NCBI GenBank assembly: GCA_964035795.1
Contig: OZ038320.1
Location: 31,843,739 to 31,907,738, forward strand
DNA: 64,000 nucleotides
Direction: 5' to 3'
Origin: Pterobdella sp. o SKG-2022
Taxonomy: Eukaryota > Annelida > Clitellata > Hirudinida > Piscicolidae
In this document: piece by piece, positions 24,372 through 39,664 of the stretch
Position numbering within the stretch: the first letter of the stretch is position 1
Layout of the letters: each line of letters opens with the position of its first letter
The notes under the pieces: model-generated
Told to the model about the DNA's origin: nothing
Seen by the model: only the letters and a program-made list of their open reading frames with translations
Database searches by the model: none
Position numbers and translations under genes: made by a program

Positions 24372-26690
24372 CTGGTGAAGTGTGGTTGAGTTATGGTGGT
24401 GGTGTGATTATGGTGTCGGTGAGGTAGGTGTGCTGGTGTGGATCGTGATGATGATGTTTGGGTTATGATAATGATAGTAGTGTTTACAATGGTGAATGGG
24501 TCATATGATGGTGGTAGAAAAGATGTTGATGAGGATGATAATGAATGTGATTAAACCATTGGTCAAGTAATGATGATAAAAGAAGTGGTGAAACAATGGT
24601 GTGGTGATGTTGCAAATAAACAATGGGCCTGAGTATGATGATAATGATAATTAAGAGATTATTTGACAATAATGATAACAACGGTGGCTTTTTATTTTGA
24701 TGAGAATATTAGTGGGTGTGATAATAAAAAAAATGAGCAAATACTGGGAAATTCACTATCTTCTATGTTCAAACAAACTTTGTTTTATTTTATTAATTTA
24801 TTTTTCAAAGGTTTATGATGAAATAATTCATATTTAAATGATTAAATAATAATTTAAATTTTTAAAAAAATATTTCTATTAGAAAGGCATTCAAAAAATT
24901 TGGTTTGATACTTTATTTAAGCAAAATTTATAGATTCCTCATTAAGTTTAAATTTATTTTCTAAAAAATACAACCTTCAAAACATTATTTAAAAAAATAA
25001 TTGAATTAATATAAAAATAATTAAAGCATGTAAAAGCTTATTCAATAATTTTGAGTTAATACGTAATCCAATTGTTGACATATGCCAATAAATATAATGA
25101 AAATTTAAATTTCAATTCAACTGACCGTTTGAACAAAAATAAGAGAGTCATTTGCAGAATAAGAAAAATTACAAACTGTAAAACAAATAGTAAAAAATGT
25201 TAAAAAACTAGACATAGTGGCGAACTAAAGGAAGACTAAGTAAAAGTGAACTTTTGTGCAAGAGCATATGATTCAATTTAAATTTAATTTGCATTTCTAA
25301 GTTTTTTAAAATTTGATTCAATTCAATTTCAAACAAAATTAAAAAAAAATTTTTTTGAAGTTCATTGACATAAGCATATTATAAAATTCGAAAAAACTAC
25401 AAATTTAAAATAAATACGAATTCTTTCAAGTTTTGTAAATGTATTTTATTTCTGTTTTTTTTTTGTTTTCATTTATCAAAAAATATTTTTAAAGTTTTCT
25501 GGACTTTTTAGTTTTTTTAACACTTTTCTTACTTGTGTTCGATCTTGATCAACTTTGTTACTCTCACCAAAATACTACTTTCAATTCGGCTACTTCGGAC
25601 TTCTGTCTTTTGATAATGTTTAGTACTATTTTTCAAGCTCATATAATTAATTGGTCTTACTACAGCTTTCTAGATTTTTTCTTGATTTTTTTGCTTGAAT
25701 TTCTTACCTCGAATTAGTGGTCAGATATTTCATTCTGATTGCACGTGGCTTTTTTTCACAAACGATATATTTTGATAGCGGATTTCAAGTAATTAATAAT
25801 TTCAACTTTTTTAATATCTTCTCGAAGTATAACGTTATATTCATAGTGTTCAATTCTACTTCCGAACGTTCCCTATTGTTAAATTTTTCAAATTTACAAA
25901 TGACTGAATATAATTTTTTTTGTTTTTTTTTCTTTTTTCTAGTAGCCATTAAAAACTCTCAACCGCTTCAGCCGTGATTTTTTTGGCACGAACCAAACAA
26001 ATTTTTTGATTTGCTCACACCATCTCATGTCTTCTGCCACTCTTTTACTCAAGCTTCCCATGATATTTTTTGTTTACAACAAAAACTTCAAAGATCAGTA
26101 ACATTTTAGTATGGAATTTTAGACATTTTTATTAAATAATAAATATTAAATTTCATATCAATCAATGGCATATAGTATATATTATCCGTAAATAAGTAAC
26201 ATGGCAGAATATTTCAAACAAAAGTTCAGTTTCGATTGGAGAAATAAAAATGCAATGTCTATTGCCCATTGTATATGATAAACTATGATTTGTTGTATAT
26301 TGGAGCAGTATTTTCAAAGATTCTGGCAATAATATTTATTTTATTAATGCTCATGTAAATTGATTTTTGAATTTTATTGCTAGTAGATTTTGTAATATTT
26401 TTTTGTAGTTACTACAACTATTTCTATGCTTTCAAAGTTAAACTTGACGATTAATTTTATTGTTATAATTAGTGTTATTGTCGATTGTATTTGTCATCAG
26501 AGTTTTCAACATTGGAATAATAATGGTGGTTTATAAATAATTCAAGATTTAAATCCTATAACCATGAGCATCAACAAAGTCCTTGAAATAGCAAGTTTAT
26601 CCTTACACAAAAACAAAAAAAACTTTTATAGCAGGCACTTGATGCTTTTTACATAATATAACATAAATCTTCCCACTTTTGCTAGAATTC
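24372..26690. other. AT-rich stretch with no recognised gene
   Basis: Expected place for the missing signal-peptide exon of the acid phosphatase, but no minus-strand ATG-hydrophobic segment with a fitting phase-0 donor stood out. 24372-24700 is rich in TGATGGTG repeats; the remainder is AT-rich with short poly-A/T runs. A 120-bp open minus-strand stretch ending near 25940 (start MGSLSKRVAEDMRWCEQI) has no family I recognise. Confidence 0.4.
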
Positions 26691-26779
26691 AACATCAATT
26701 GAAAACTTCCTCATCCAAGCAGCTTGAAAGAGAGGGAGCTAAATAGAGGATGATTTCTAGACCCACAAGATGAAAATTT

Positions 26780-27650
26780 TCAACATAAGAACCTCAGGCA
26801 TTACACTGAAAAGTCAAGGCATGGATTTGTCATTTACCTTTGATACAGTGGATCGTGAAAAACTGATGAAGATATAGGCAGTATAATTATGCCTGAAAAC
26901 TCAAAGGTAATAAACTTTTTTCAAAAAAGTACAGAACTAAAGTTAAGACAAACAAAGGTCACACTTTTGCAACAAACATATTTTTCTCACAGGGGGATAG
27001 TCTTATTCCAGTTTTTTTCCTAACTTATTTTAGAGCAGCTATGAAAGACGTCAGAACAAAGTGTTCACACAAGACGTAGCTTATGCCGATGACGTAGACT
27101 TTATAAGTAAGGATGGTATAGGCCTCGACGCTGTCAAAACAACCTCGGCTTTTTGGGACCTACAAATGAACAAAGCAAAAGCAGGAAAAAAAGCAAAAAA
27201 TTGGGCATGCTGTTTGGTTCTAGAAAAAAAAGAAAGAAAAAAGGATTTAACAATGTATGCATAAATTGAATAAAATATGGCCGTGAAACATTGTTAGATA
27301 TAAAACATAAGCTCAATTCATCAAGCTTTTTGGCTGCAGTATTTGTCAATGAACTAGAAATAGATGGATTTAATTGAAAAATTGTAAGACATGTGTGTGG
27401 AATCTTCAGGCCCAAAAGCATGTCTACAGAAGAAGTGAACGTTTTCATTGAACCAGCAACATGTGAAAGGGAAAAACGAAGTTGGCAGGTGCTGGGTTAC
27501 ATTTGTCAAATATTCGACTACATTTTGATGAGAAAAACAACTACCAAGTACCGGCCTACCTCCACCATCAAGAATGACTTGAGAATAACTTCAAAAGGAC
27601 AAGAAATGGAACTTGCAAAAGGCAGGAAATTGTGAAGGTTGAAAGAGGGA
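26780..27650 (+). mobile_element. Decayed non-LTR retrotransposon (RT region with YADDVDF)
   Basis: Across frameshifts and stops the plus strand reads LSFTFDTVDREKLMKI, later SPVFFLTYFRAAMKDVR-like sequence, then FTQDVAYADDVDFISKDG, and downstream KRSWQVLGYICQIFDYI and TSTIKNDL. These match RT blocks in order: AFDTVDRxKL, the catalytic YADD followed by VDF, then the RRW-GHxLR and TTLxxDL blocks seen after RT in some animal LINEs. Each block is in a different frame, so it is an old inactive copy. It differs from the other two LINE families in the window. Confidence 0.7.
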
Positions 27651-28192
27651 TATGCTAGGATGAAAGGATAGTTTTATTGAATTATAATCATCATGTAGTG
27701 ATAGGTTGTGAACCTGAAAAAAAAAATAAAACACCTGTTCACTCCCCATTAAAATCTATTTCTAGAAAGAAATCAATCAAAAACCGTTCAATTAATTAAC
27801 TTTTTCATTTTCTTTTTATTTATTATTTATATTCCTATTTATATCTTTTCTCAATATCTAATCCTTTTGCACTTAATAAAATCGATATATGCTGAAGTAG
27901 TAGATTTTCGCCTTCCTAGTAACGCAATAGCCATAAAAATTAGATTAAAAAATATGAAAATGCTGATAAGAATAGTCTGAGTGAAAAAATTGTTGAAAAT
28001 CATTGAGCTTAAAGGCGAAACATTCCATCTGAATCAATAGAGTTACAACATTGTCACAAATCATAAGAAAATAACAAAAAGTATAATTAATATTATAACT
28101 TAAAAAAACTAAACAAAAAAATTGAAATGAATGAAAAGGGAAAAAAAGATAAATAACGAAGCAAAAAATAAGTAATAAGAATAGAATCAGTT

Positions 28193-30460
<2,268 letters not shown>

Positions 30461-33400
30461 GCTTTTTAAGTTTCTGTATTGCATTTTTTAAATACAAAAT
30501 TATTGGTATTTTCGGTTTTTTGAAATGCTGATATTCATCAATATACATTATTTCAAGTATATTCATTCTGCCCACAAAGGTTCAATGACTCAGACTGTTT
30601 TCTCTTATGGTACCGGGCTTACAGAATTTCTTTTGTTCATTATTTGCTATAAACTTGGCTTGTAGCAAGCACTTTGACTACACTATGTTTTTTCATTCAA
30701 CGAGAAAAAACTTAGTTTCCCATTTGTGTATCTCTAAATATTCATTTATCTATCTATTTTAACACACTTGATAATGTAAGATATTCTTACGAAAAGCTTC
30801 GTGTATTAAGTTTATCAATAAACCTTAGTGTTTGTTTCTTTTATACTATCTATTGTAACTTCATTAAAGTTTTTTGCAATAACAAATAAAACTTACCCAA
30901 AATCTCCTCACAAGCCAGTAAAGTTAGTCTGGGGTATTAAATTCAATTATTTTTTAAGAGCTCTCATCGTCACATAATTGGGAGAACTCATTATAATGAA
31001 AGCACAAATAGCCAATAATTAATATAATAGGCACACCACAAAAATTAATTTAGCATGATTTAAGTAGATTTTATCATATATTATTTAGTAGTTGTTGAAG
31101 TTCCACTTAGAAAAAGCTTCATCTATCGAGGAATTAGAGTTGGTTTTAGTATATTTATTATAAGTGAATCAACTTAAACCAATATTTTGATAAACTTTAT
31201 TGTTGGTACAGTTATTCTGTTTTTAATTACAATATTCCCACCTTATTGTATTTAGTTGTGTTTCATCTTATGAGTTTTTAATACTATTTTATGGTATTGT
31301 ATTTTCTTGTATTGAAAATTTTTTGGTGTTTGTTTAATTATTTTATTGTGTCAGTTTTATCGTTTGTTTCTGATAAGTAAATAACCTTTTTGCAGAAATC
31401 TTCTCTTCACTGTCTAAAAGGAAAGTCAATTATTTTTCAAGTCTTATAAAGATGAATTTTGTATATACATATATGCAAATAAATAGAATGAGGTATTTTT
31501 ATAGAGAAACTATTATTTTGTTAGCAACATTACAAAGTCAATAGAGCAACATAGAAATAATATTGACAAGAAGTTGAGATGTAGCAATAAAAATTATATA
31601 AAAAAGATATCTAGAGAAGAGTATGATCATTTTATGACTAATAAATTATCTTTTTATTGTTATTGATGTCGTCAGCATCTCATTTTAACAGCTTGAAAAC
31701 AATCTTCAGTGTTAATTTGGTTCGTTAATGATGAAATCAGTGACGTTTGGTGTTTCAACTTTTTAACTTCTTTAAGTCTTCTACTTTGAAAATTCAAGGT
31801 ATTATAGCCGATTTTGCTTCGGTGCATAATCCATATTATAGGGGATCTCAGGTTTTCACTTAATATGGAGGTATGCAACATGCTCTAGCTTGGTTATCAG
31901 GCTGTTATGTTTTTGTCTTCTGTGGTTTGCATTGCTAATAAAAACGTGTTTCGAGAAGCTGGCCTGATGAGAGTTCACTAATGAAATAGCCGTGTGAGGG
32001 TTTTCAGAAAAAACTCTTCAAAAGGTGAAACAAGCATTTTCAAGTTCTGTAAAAAACAAAAAAAGAAAAATAGGATGGAATACCTCTGTCATGATTTTGA
32101 AATGCTTATAATAGGATGAAATAAAGAAAAAGGGTTAGGTCATAGAAAGAATCCAGTGATTCCTTGGAGAAGAAAAAATGCTAACTATAATAAAATAATG
32201 ATGATGGAGGACAATAAACAGCATTTAAAGTTCTAGTCTGAAAAGTAGAAGTTTTGACAGCTAGAGGGCTTGGGTAGGCGTCTCAAAAGATCTTGCTTTT
32301 TTAAAAACTAATCGGAAACAATCAATAGAAAAACTAGTGAAAGTAAAGTTTTTGAGTAAAAGTTATTTAGTTTATCTTAAAACACCAAAACACCTGACTA
32401 CTGTTATTAATGTATAAGTCATGAAAATACTCTACTATAGCTAGAAAAACTGTTTATGACGTGTTAAAGCAGGATGATAAAAATGGAAAAGCTTCATGCA
32501 TTAATGAACCTACAAGCCATGTGTTCAACTACTTCATATTGTTCACAAGTTAATACTTTGATTTCTGTACTATTTGGATTTGAATTATTCAATACTCATC
32601 ATAATAGAAACAACACAGAGCGTTATCGATAAACATTTCATGGTTTTAACTTGGGTTATTAAAGACATGTATTCATGGATTCCACGAAGCTTTCATAAAT
32701 CGAACATTATCTTATAGAAATAGTGTTTTTTATATTTAATATTCACTTTGAGATTGAAAAATCATAAATAAATTTTTCAACGTTTGAAACCTAACATCAC
32801 ACGTTTATCATTAGACATGGCCACGAAACTCCAGTTAGGCACGATAGGATGGTCGACTTAAAAACATAATCAGCATTTGAAACAAACCTCAGAATATACA
32901 CTACAAGAATGCAATTCTCTTTGAATTTCAACCTTTCAAATAAAAAATTCAAACATAAATGATTTGTCAAAAAATTTAACTAATGAAGATAAGAAGAATA
33001 GATACGTTGTAGAATTAAGTAACGAATTGAAAAATTACAAAAACTTAAACTAGGAAAACTTTGAGATAACCATATTTGTGAAGATAAAAACGAAAACTCA
33101 TTCAATAAGTGCTGTAAATTAAGTCTTCAAAAAAAACTAGAATAATTTTTTTTTGGAATATAATAATAATTATAATAAGAAAAATTCAAACTACTACTAA
33201 TGAGCTTCAAGCGTCCACAAGGTCTCTGCCGTTGATGAAACCTTGCTTCAGATGAATTATCGAATAACACATAGAAATATTCGTAAATAGAGAATTATTG
33301 AAAGTTATAAACTGTGTAAAATTATCTTGACAATTCAGTAAACTTTTAGTCACAGATGCTTTTGTATTTTTTCAAAAAAAGTTTATTAAAGATTAACCAG

Positions 33401-34520
33401 AAATTATTGAAAATTATTTTGTTCTATAATTTTTTAATATATAAAAATAAATTCTGTTTAAAACAAATCTTCGAAAATGAATCAAAATGGATTGAGACCT
33501 GGCTCTGAGAAAAGCAATTGTAAATTTCCAAAAAGCTTTCAATTCAAAAAATTGAAAAACTAATCGAGGTTTCAAAAGCATATAGCCTACCTATTGAGAT
33601 AGAAAACGCATTTCAATACGTTATAAAACACTACTGTAAAAGTAATTTTCTAGATAGTAATACTCGTGAAGAAGATCTTCAGTGCGAACACTAGAAGCCT
33701 ATTTGCTTATAATATTCATAAGTTACAGAATGAAACGGCCAAAAAAATTTCAGCAGAAAAGCTAAAAGTAGGAGCACACAGCACTATAAGACACAGTTTA
33801 CGCCAAAAAAACTTTCATCGAATGCATTAAAATATGCAATGGAAAGAAATGAACATTGCTTAGCACTTGGAAAACAGATTTAACGGTTATTTAAAAAAAA
33901 TGTATATCTTATAAGAACATAGAAGCTTCATATGAAGAACATTATACTTCACAATGATTCAAAAGAAAACCAACCATTTTATTTACAGCAACGAAAATAT
34001 TTCGGACATGGTTTGTCTAGGGAAGATAAACTTGAACATCAACTATAAGAACCAACATTTGGTGAAAAGTTTCAGAGAAGACCATCTCGAAATATTTTTG
34101 ATGAACTAATCATGAAAAAGCAAGTATGGAAACAGCCACGAGAACAGAATGACAGAGATTTTTGGAAAATCAATCAAAGACGTTAGACTGCAGTCAACAT
34201 TATAGTGGCGATGGATCAAGAAATTTAACAAAAACTTGGTTTATTGAATACAATTCTTAAACCATCATTTCCAATTTATGAATAAATTCAGGGCTTGAAT
34301 ATTATTATTAAAATTTCAAAAATACTTCATGTCTGTTGAAAATATTTATTTCATCAATTTAATAAACATTTGAAAATGTCTAGAGACGAAAAAATACAAA
34401 AAAACTGTTTATTTTCGATCAAGGATTACTAGTTTGAGATAGTATTAAAAGCTTCTCAACTGTTTAAAAGTTGATCGCAATGAATTAAAAAGTGATTTAA
34501 TTTTTTATAACAATGTTTAC
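30461..34520. other. Intergenic, AT-rich, no recognised gene
   Basis: Contains one copy of the dispersed motif CTTACGAAAAGCTTCGTGT (30786-30804). Around 33700-34260 there are short open pieces (for example ISAEKLKVGAHSTIRHSLRQ) that hint at a decayed transposase, but no catalytic motif is readable. Nothing else supported. Confidence 0.4.
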
Positions 34521-34528
34521 CACTTGCT

Positions 34529-34593
34529 AGTATCTCTCAATTTTGTTGTTGTTATTGTGAGTATCTCTCAATCTTTTTGTTGTTATTATAAGT
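34529..34593. repeat. Short tandem duplication at the LINE 5' side
   Basis: GTATCTCTCAATTTTGTTG.. is followed at once by GAGTATCTCTCAATCTTTTTG.., a 31-35 bp tandem duplication with small changes. It lies about 150 bp before the first open frame of the retrotransposon and may mark its insertion edge or only local slippage. Confidence 0.5.
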
Positions 34594-34748
34594 AACGAAA
34601 AAAGAACATTGAGTTTTTCTGATTCTCAAAAAGGCAACAGGTTGACAATGCAAGAAAATAAAGATGTGAAAAAGAACCAAAAAAAAGTAAAAATTAATTA
34701 AATAAAAAGAGAAATTGTTGAACAACGGAAATAAAATTTCAATAAAAA

Positions 34749-35852
34749 ATGGTCTATGGAAAAAAACAACAAACGATAATAATAACTCCATCTTCTTCAT
34801 CAAGCTCAACTTCAACAACTATGACCACTTCTCCAACTTCATCTACAAGCATGGCATCATTTTCAACTTCTCCATCTCCTGCTTCTACAACTACTTCATC
34901 TCTTAGTTTAATTAATAATTTTCCATCATTAATTTCACTAGAATCATTCTCACCAATCAATTCAATCACATATACTCTTACTTCTAACTCACCTCAACCT
35001 ACTTACAACACTATTGTTAAATCAAAAAACAAGCACACCCTTTCTTCTCCACCCACTAACAAAATCTCACACTCATTCCCCCCAAACCAACATATAAACC
35101 ATTCTATCAAGAAAACTCCACCAATAATTGAATATTTGACTAAAATTACTTCCACCACAGGTGAGACTCCAAGTGAGCTCTGCAGAAGATTGGTTTCATC
35201 CATTAACCTTTCTAAACAGACCTTTAAGTCTTATCCCAAGCATGTTCGTAAGTCTACTGATGCCGTTGTCTGGGAAGCTGACTCTGCTGATTTACTCAAA
35301 GATGCCAAACTTTTTCTTTCCTCTCTTCCCAACATCCGCCTCCATGACCCAATTCTTTTAAACCCAACAATCACTGTTCTGGGTCTACCGATATGGGTTT
35401 CGGATAAAGAACTAGAGACCTCTCTCAATTTCCTCTTTCCATCTGCTCATCCCAGCGCTCTCCGTGCCTTCAGACAGAGGCCTAACGCACGAAATCCTTC
35501 TACCCGTGATTGGCTTATCCAAGTTCCAAGCACTGTTTTTCCCACGCTGATCAAGTCCAAGAATATACATCTCCCTTTTGGTAGATTTCCTTTCCACTCC
35601 CGTATTCACCCTACTAGATGTCTGAATTGCCAGACTTATGGCCATAATATATCTAAAGGCCACAACCCTAGAGTATGTGAGCACTGTGGCAAAGACCATC
35701 CGTCTGACAACTGTTCTAGATCTTCTCCTTCCTTCTGTGTTCCTTGCTTTAAATCAAATCGCCCTTGTCATGACCATGTCACCACATCCTCTTCTTGTCC
35801 GGTGTATAAGCAACAAGTGCGACTTAAGATGGGGCGTACGGCCTGGCAATGA
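34749..35852 (+). CDS. LINE ORF1 (gag-like) with zinc knuckles
   Basis: 367 residues, uninterrupted. Residues 1-90 are Ser/Thr-rich low complexity, the middle is an RNA-binding-like globular part (TITVLGLPIWVSDKELETSL resembles an RRM edge), and the C-terminus has three Cys/His clusters: CLNCQTYGH, CEHCGKDHPSDNC and CVPC..CHDH. ORF1 proteins coat the element's RNA and act as chaperones. It stops 15 bp before the ORF2 ATG in the same frame, so stop readthrough or re-initiation would connect them. Confidence 0.85.
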   Translation: MVYGKKQQTIIITPSSSSSSTSTTMTTSPTSSTSMASFSTSPSPASTTTSSLSLINNFPSLISLESFSPINSITYTLTSNSPQPTYNTIVKSKNKHTLSSPPTNKISHSFPPNQHINHSIKKTPPIIEYLTKITSTTGETPSELCRRLVSSINLSKQTFKSYPKHVRKSTDAVVWEADSADLLKDAKLFLSSLPNIRLHDPILLNPTITVLGLPIWVSDKELETSLNFLFPSAHPSALRAFRQRPNARNPSTRDWLIQVPSTVFPTLIKSKNIHLPFGRFPFHSRIHPTRCLNCQTYGHNISKGHNPRVCEHCGKDHPSDNCSRSSPSFCVPCFKSNRPCHDHVTTSSSCPVYKQQVRLKMGRTAWQ

Positions 35853-35867
35853 AGGCCTGCCTTACTC

Positions 35868-38679
35868 ATGCACCCTCAAAATCCATCTCCTTCTGTGAAG
35901 TTTGGCCTTCTCAATCCCCGTTCCACTCGCAACAAATCCACTCTTATCCTGGACGCGATCTCCGCTCACTGTTTCGATATCCTTGCACTGACTGAAACGT
36001 GGATCCCGGAAGATGCCGACAATGTCACAAAATACGACATTGTTCCCCCAGGTTACCATGTTCTACATTCTCATCGTTCTAGTGGAAAGCGCGGTGGTGG
36101 TATTTCTTTGATTTCCTCCAACTCCGTTAAACTGACACTTGTAAAATCTGAAATACACTCTTCCTTTGAAGCATTAACAGCCCAAGCCTCTTTCCTAACA
36201 CGTTCCTTAACAATTTCTGTTTTTTACCGCCCCCCTAACTCAAGTAATTTTATTCGTGAACTCACAGCTCATCTTTATTTTCTTTCTTCGACATTCAATC
36301 ATTTCATAATGGCTGGAGATTTTAATACCCCTAATTGTCATCATCTTGATAATCTCCTTAATATTCTTTTGCGAGAGCATGGTTTGACGCAGCATATTAA
36401 CTTTCCAACTCACAGGTTTGGCTAGACTCTCGATCTTGTTATCACACCGGCTTCTCTCTTTCATCTTATTTCTGACCCTGTCAGCGAAATTTTTGAATCT
36501 GATCATTTTCTTATTTCGTGCCGTCTTAACCTCGTACAGCCCCACCTTTCACCTCATCGTGTCACTTCTCGGTCTTTCAGGAATCTCAACTTGGCCGGCT
36601 TTGGAAAGGACGTCAATTTTATAAGCGATTTACTTATTAATTCTCCAATCTCTAAGGTTGATGACTTTGTTAGTTCCATGGATAAATTGTTTCTTTCGCT
36701 GATGGATTCTCATGCTTCTTTACGCAGTCATACTTTTCGCCCCAGCTTGCATTCACACTTTCATCTGTCTGAAAATGCTCTCTCTGCCAAACGCCGAAGA
36801 AGGAAAATCGAGAGACAGATATCCAGTCTCCGAAAGCTTTGCGTGCAAGTCCCTGATGATCTTTTACAAAAATTCCGTATTTCACGTAAACTCGCCCACG
36901 CCGCCATTAACAAGTCACGTGCTGATTATCTCAATCTGTCGCTATCTTCAGCGACACCTAACTCCAAAGCCTTTTGGAAAACGGCGAACTCCGTACTTTA
37001 CAGGTCTCCTCCACTTCCTTCCCGGACTCCTACGGAATATGATCTTTTTGTTGAAAACTTTAGCACTTTTTTCAAGACTAAGATTGAGTTGATTCATAGC
37101 TCGTTACCGATCACTAATCTTCCCCGTCAGCCTTCCTTAACTGACAGTGACCAATCAAATTTCTCATTTTTATCACCTCCTAGTGTTGACGAAATCATCA
37201 AATTGATCAATTCTCTCCCAAATAAATCCTCACCTTTAGATATAATCCCTGTTTTTCTGCTGAAGCAGTTTTCCGGCATCTTCGCCTCCATTATATGCAA
37301 ACTTTCTGCTCTTTCCTTTTCACAGGGTATTTTTCCAACTTCATTCAAAACGGCGCAGGTAACCCCTTTACTGAAAAAATATAACCTAGACCCCATGCAA
37401 CCATCCAATTATCGTCCAATTTCAAACCTCAGCACCATCTCAAAAATTTTAGAAAGGGTTGTTCTCAAGAGATTATCCTCTCATGTTTCTGTACTGCGTA
37501 ACTTCAACCTTTTCCAGTCGGCGTATCGCTCTCATCACTCAACGGAAACTGCGCTTTTGTACAGCACTGACAGCCTCCGCAATATCTGTGCTACCGGGTC
37601 TGCGGCCGTCTTAGTGTCTTTAGATATTTCAGCAGCTTTTGACACCATTAATCATCCAAATATGCTGCATATCTTTGAAGACTACTTTTACATTTCTGGC
37701 ATTGCTTTATCCTGGTTTAAGTCCTATCTCTCCGAACGCAAGCAATTTGTTAAAATAAGCTGCTCTTCTTCTACCCCTGTCTCCCTTCGTTTTGGTGTTC
37801 CTCAAGGTTCTGTTCTTGGGCCCATAGTTTGCTGATGATATTACTCTCTTTACAGACGCCTCTTACCTTGATCCTCATCCCAGCCTCACTAAGATATCTG
37901 AATGCATCACTGAGCTCAATCTTTGGTTTTCTAACAATCACCTCATGTTGAATCCTAACAAAAGCGAAGTGATGTTTGTCGGCAGTCCCATACTCCTTTC
38001 CAAATCCAATCTTCCCACTGAAGTAATCCTTGACGGCACTACTCTTTCCGTAACGTCCAAACTGAAGATAATAGGTGTAACTTTTGATTCTAGACTCAAC
38101 TTTACACACTTTGTCTCTCAGATCATACAAGCATCCAACTTTCATCTCCATGCGATCAGACAGGCACGCAAGTTCCTACCCTTTGACACTGCCGTTGCTC
38201 TGATCATCTCTTTGGTTCTTTCAAGGATTGATTACTGTAACTCCCTTCTTTGTCGACTCCCGAACTGTCTTATTTCTAAGTTGCAATCTCTCCAAAATCG
38301 TGCTGCTAAAACCGTTCTTCAAGCCGACTACTATTCTTCATCTCACACTTGTCTCGAGCGCCTTCATTGGCTGCCGGTCGTACTAAGAGCCCAGTTCAAG
38401 TTGCTATGGCTCACCGCTAACACCTTATATTTTAATCAGCCGGCTTATTTATATGACCGTCTTTCCATTAGACAGACTCCTGAGTCTCTCAGGTCTTCCA
38501 ACTCTGGTTTATGGCTACATCAGCCTGTCTCTTCTAACCCTTTTTTACATCGCTCCTTCTCGCATATCGCCCCTCATTTATGGAACTCTCTTCCACTTAA
38601 TGTCCGTCTTTCACCTTCTCTTAAAGTTTTTCGCAAGCGTTTAAAAACGCATCTTTATAACCAAATTTCTCTCTCATAG
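35868..38679 (+). pseudogene. LINE ORF2 (endonuclease-reverse transcriptase), broken
   Basis: Reads as endonuclease to 36422, then a TAG at 36423-36425 replaces the codon between HRFG and TLDLVIT, where related ORF2 proteins read straight through. The frame continues open to 37835. At 37825-37828 the sequence jumps from SVLGPI directly to FADDITLFTD in another frame. This loses the roughly 25-30 residues that normally lie between GPILF and YADD and shifts frame, giving a TGA at 37833. The remaining C-terminus (to 38679) is open. One nonsense change and one internal deletion make it inactive. Confidence 0.88.
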
Positions 38680-38760
38680 CCCTTCTGATTAGAACAGCGC
38701 CTCTGCAGCAAACCTAGTTTGCAAACTGTGCGCCCTACAAATAATAATAATAATAAAAAA

Positions 38761-39664
38761 GATAATAACAACAAACGATAACAATAACAACAAAAAGATA
38801 ATAATAACAACAAAAGATAATAATAACAACAAAAGATAATAATAACAATAAAAGATAATAATAACAAAGAAACTAATAACAACAAAAATAATAAAGCTCA
38901 ATCTGACACCACCAAGTCATCAATAGCACTTTTTACCAGCATATGTTTGTAAGTTGTTTTTTATGTGAGGTTGTCAGGACATAAATAAATGAGAGAAGGA
39001 GAGATGGATGGATGAAAGGTGGATAAATGGGTATAAGAGAAATTGACAATGTATGGATGGATAAATGAATGGGTGAGCATATAAACCATTGTTGGAGAGA
39101 TAAATTTGAGCATATATAACTTAAACAATGAAAATAATTAATAAACTTATTATATATTATTTTTGGAATGATTATATTACAATTAAATTAAACGTATTTT
39201 TTGTGACACTTCCAACGTTAATCATCTTTTGATTGAAAACTATTGTACTCATACTAATTTATATATTGAATTGTTTCCAAAGTCTAATAAAGTTTTCTAA
39301 TACTTCGTTACTTGCACGCTAAAACAAATCAAATACTGAATCATGTAAGCTAGTTTCGCAAGGAACTTCGTGAAGTTGAAGTGTTGTTGGAAAAATTTAT
39401 TATACTAATCGGTTTATTCAATACTTATTATATGATTATTTCCACGAAGTTGAAGAAAAACCCACTTTGAAGAAGCTGTAATTTTAGCTCATCTGATTGA
39501 AAAGTTATACTATTTTCTGATGAATAAATTCTCAAACATTCAATAGATAGCGCCTTGTTGAAAAAAATGAATGCATCACATTTTATTGATAAGCAGCGAA
39601 GGTTAGTTATGCATAGTACTGAAATATTTTAAACACCCATATTATTAACTACATGAAGCAGAGT
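38761..39664. other. Intergenic: AAT/GATAATAACAACAAAA tail repeats and GGATGGATGA run
   Basis: 38740-38900 is the microsatellite tail of the LINE (units near GATAATAATAACAACAAAA). 38990-39080 is GGATGGATAAATG-type repeat. 39353-39375 has a diverged copy of the ACGAAGCTTCGTG-type motif. No gene seen. Confidence 0.6.

Larger units (their letters stand above)
34740..38760 (+). mobile_element. Nearly full-length but dead L2/CR1-like non-LTR retrotransposon
   Basis: Two-ORF LINE: ORF1 (34749-35852) with Cys/His knuckles; ORF2 from 35868 with an apurinic-type endonuclease (LNPRSTRNK, LALTETW, GGGISLI, FYRPP, MAGDFNTP) then reverse transcriptase (SNYRPISNLSTISKILE, LVSLDISAAFDTINH, FGVPQGSVLGP, FADDITLF) and the C-terminal LHWLPV..LWNSLP block. 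ORF2 is broken by a stop and by a deletion just before FADD. The 3' end, GCGCCCTACAAAT followed by (AAT)n, is the usual L2/CR1-type end, with microsatellite tail 38740-38900. GC content is clearly higher than the surroundings, suggesting fairly recent arrival. The exact 5' end and target-site duplication were not found. Confidence 0.9.

Noticed and set aside
25900..26070. Minus-strand open stretch starting MGSLSKRVAEDMRW
   Set aside because: About 40 codons with no recognised motif and no clear splice partners; could be chance or transposon debris.
33700..34260. Possible Tc1/mariner-type transposase relic
   Set aside because: Some peptides resemble HTH/linker parts, but no DDE/D motif or terminal inverted repeats could be read and the pieces are in several frames.
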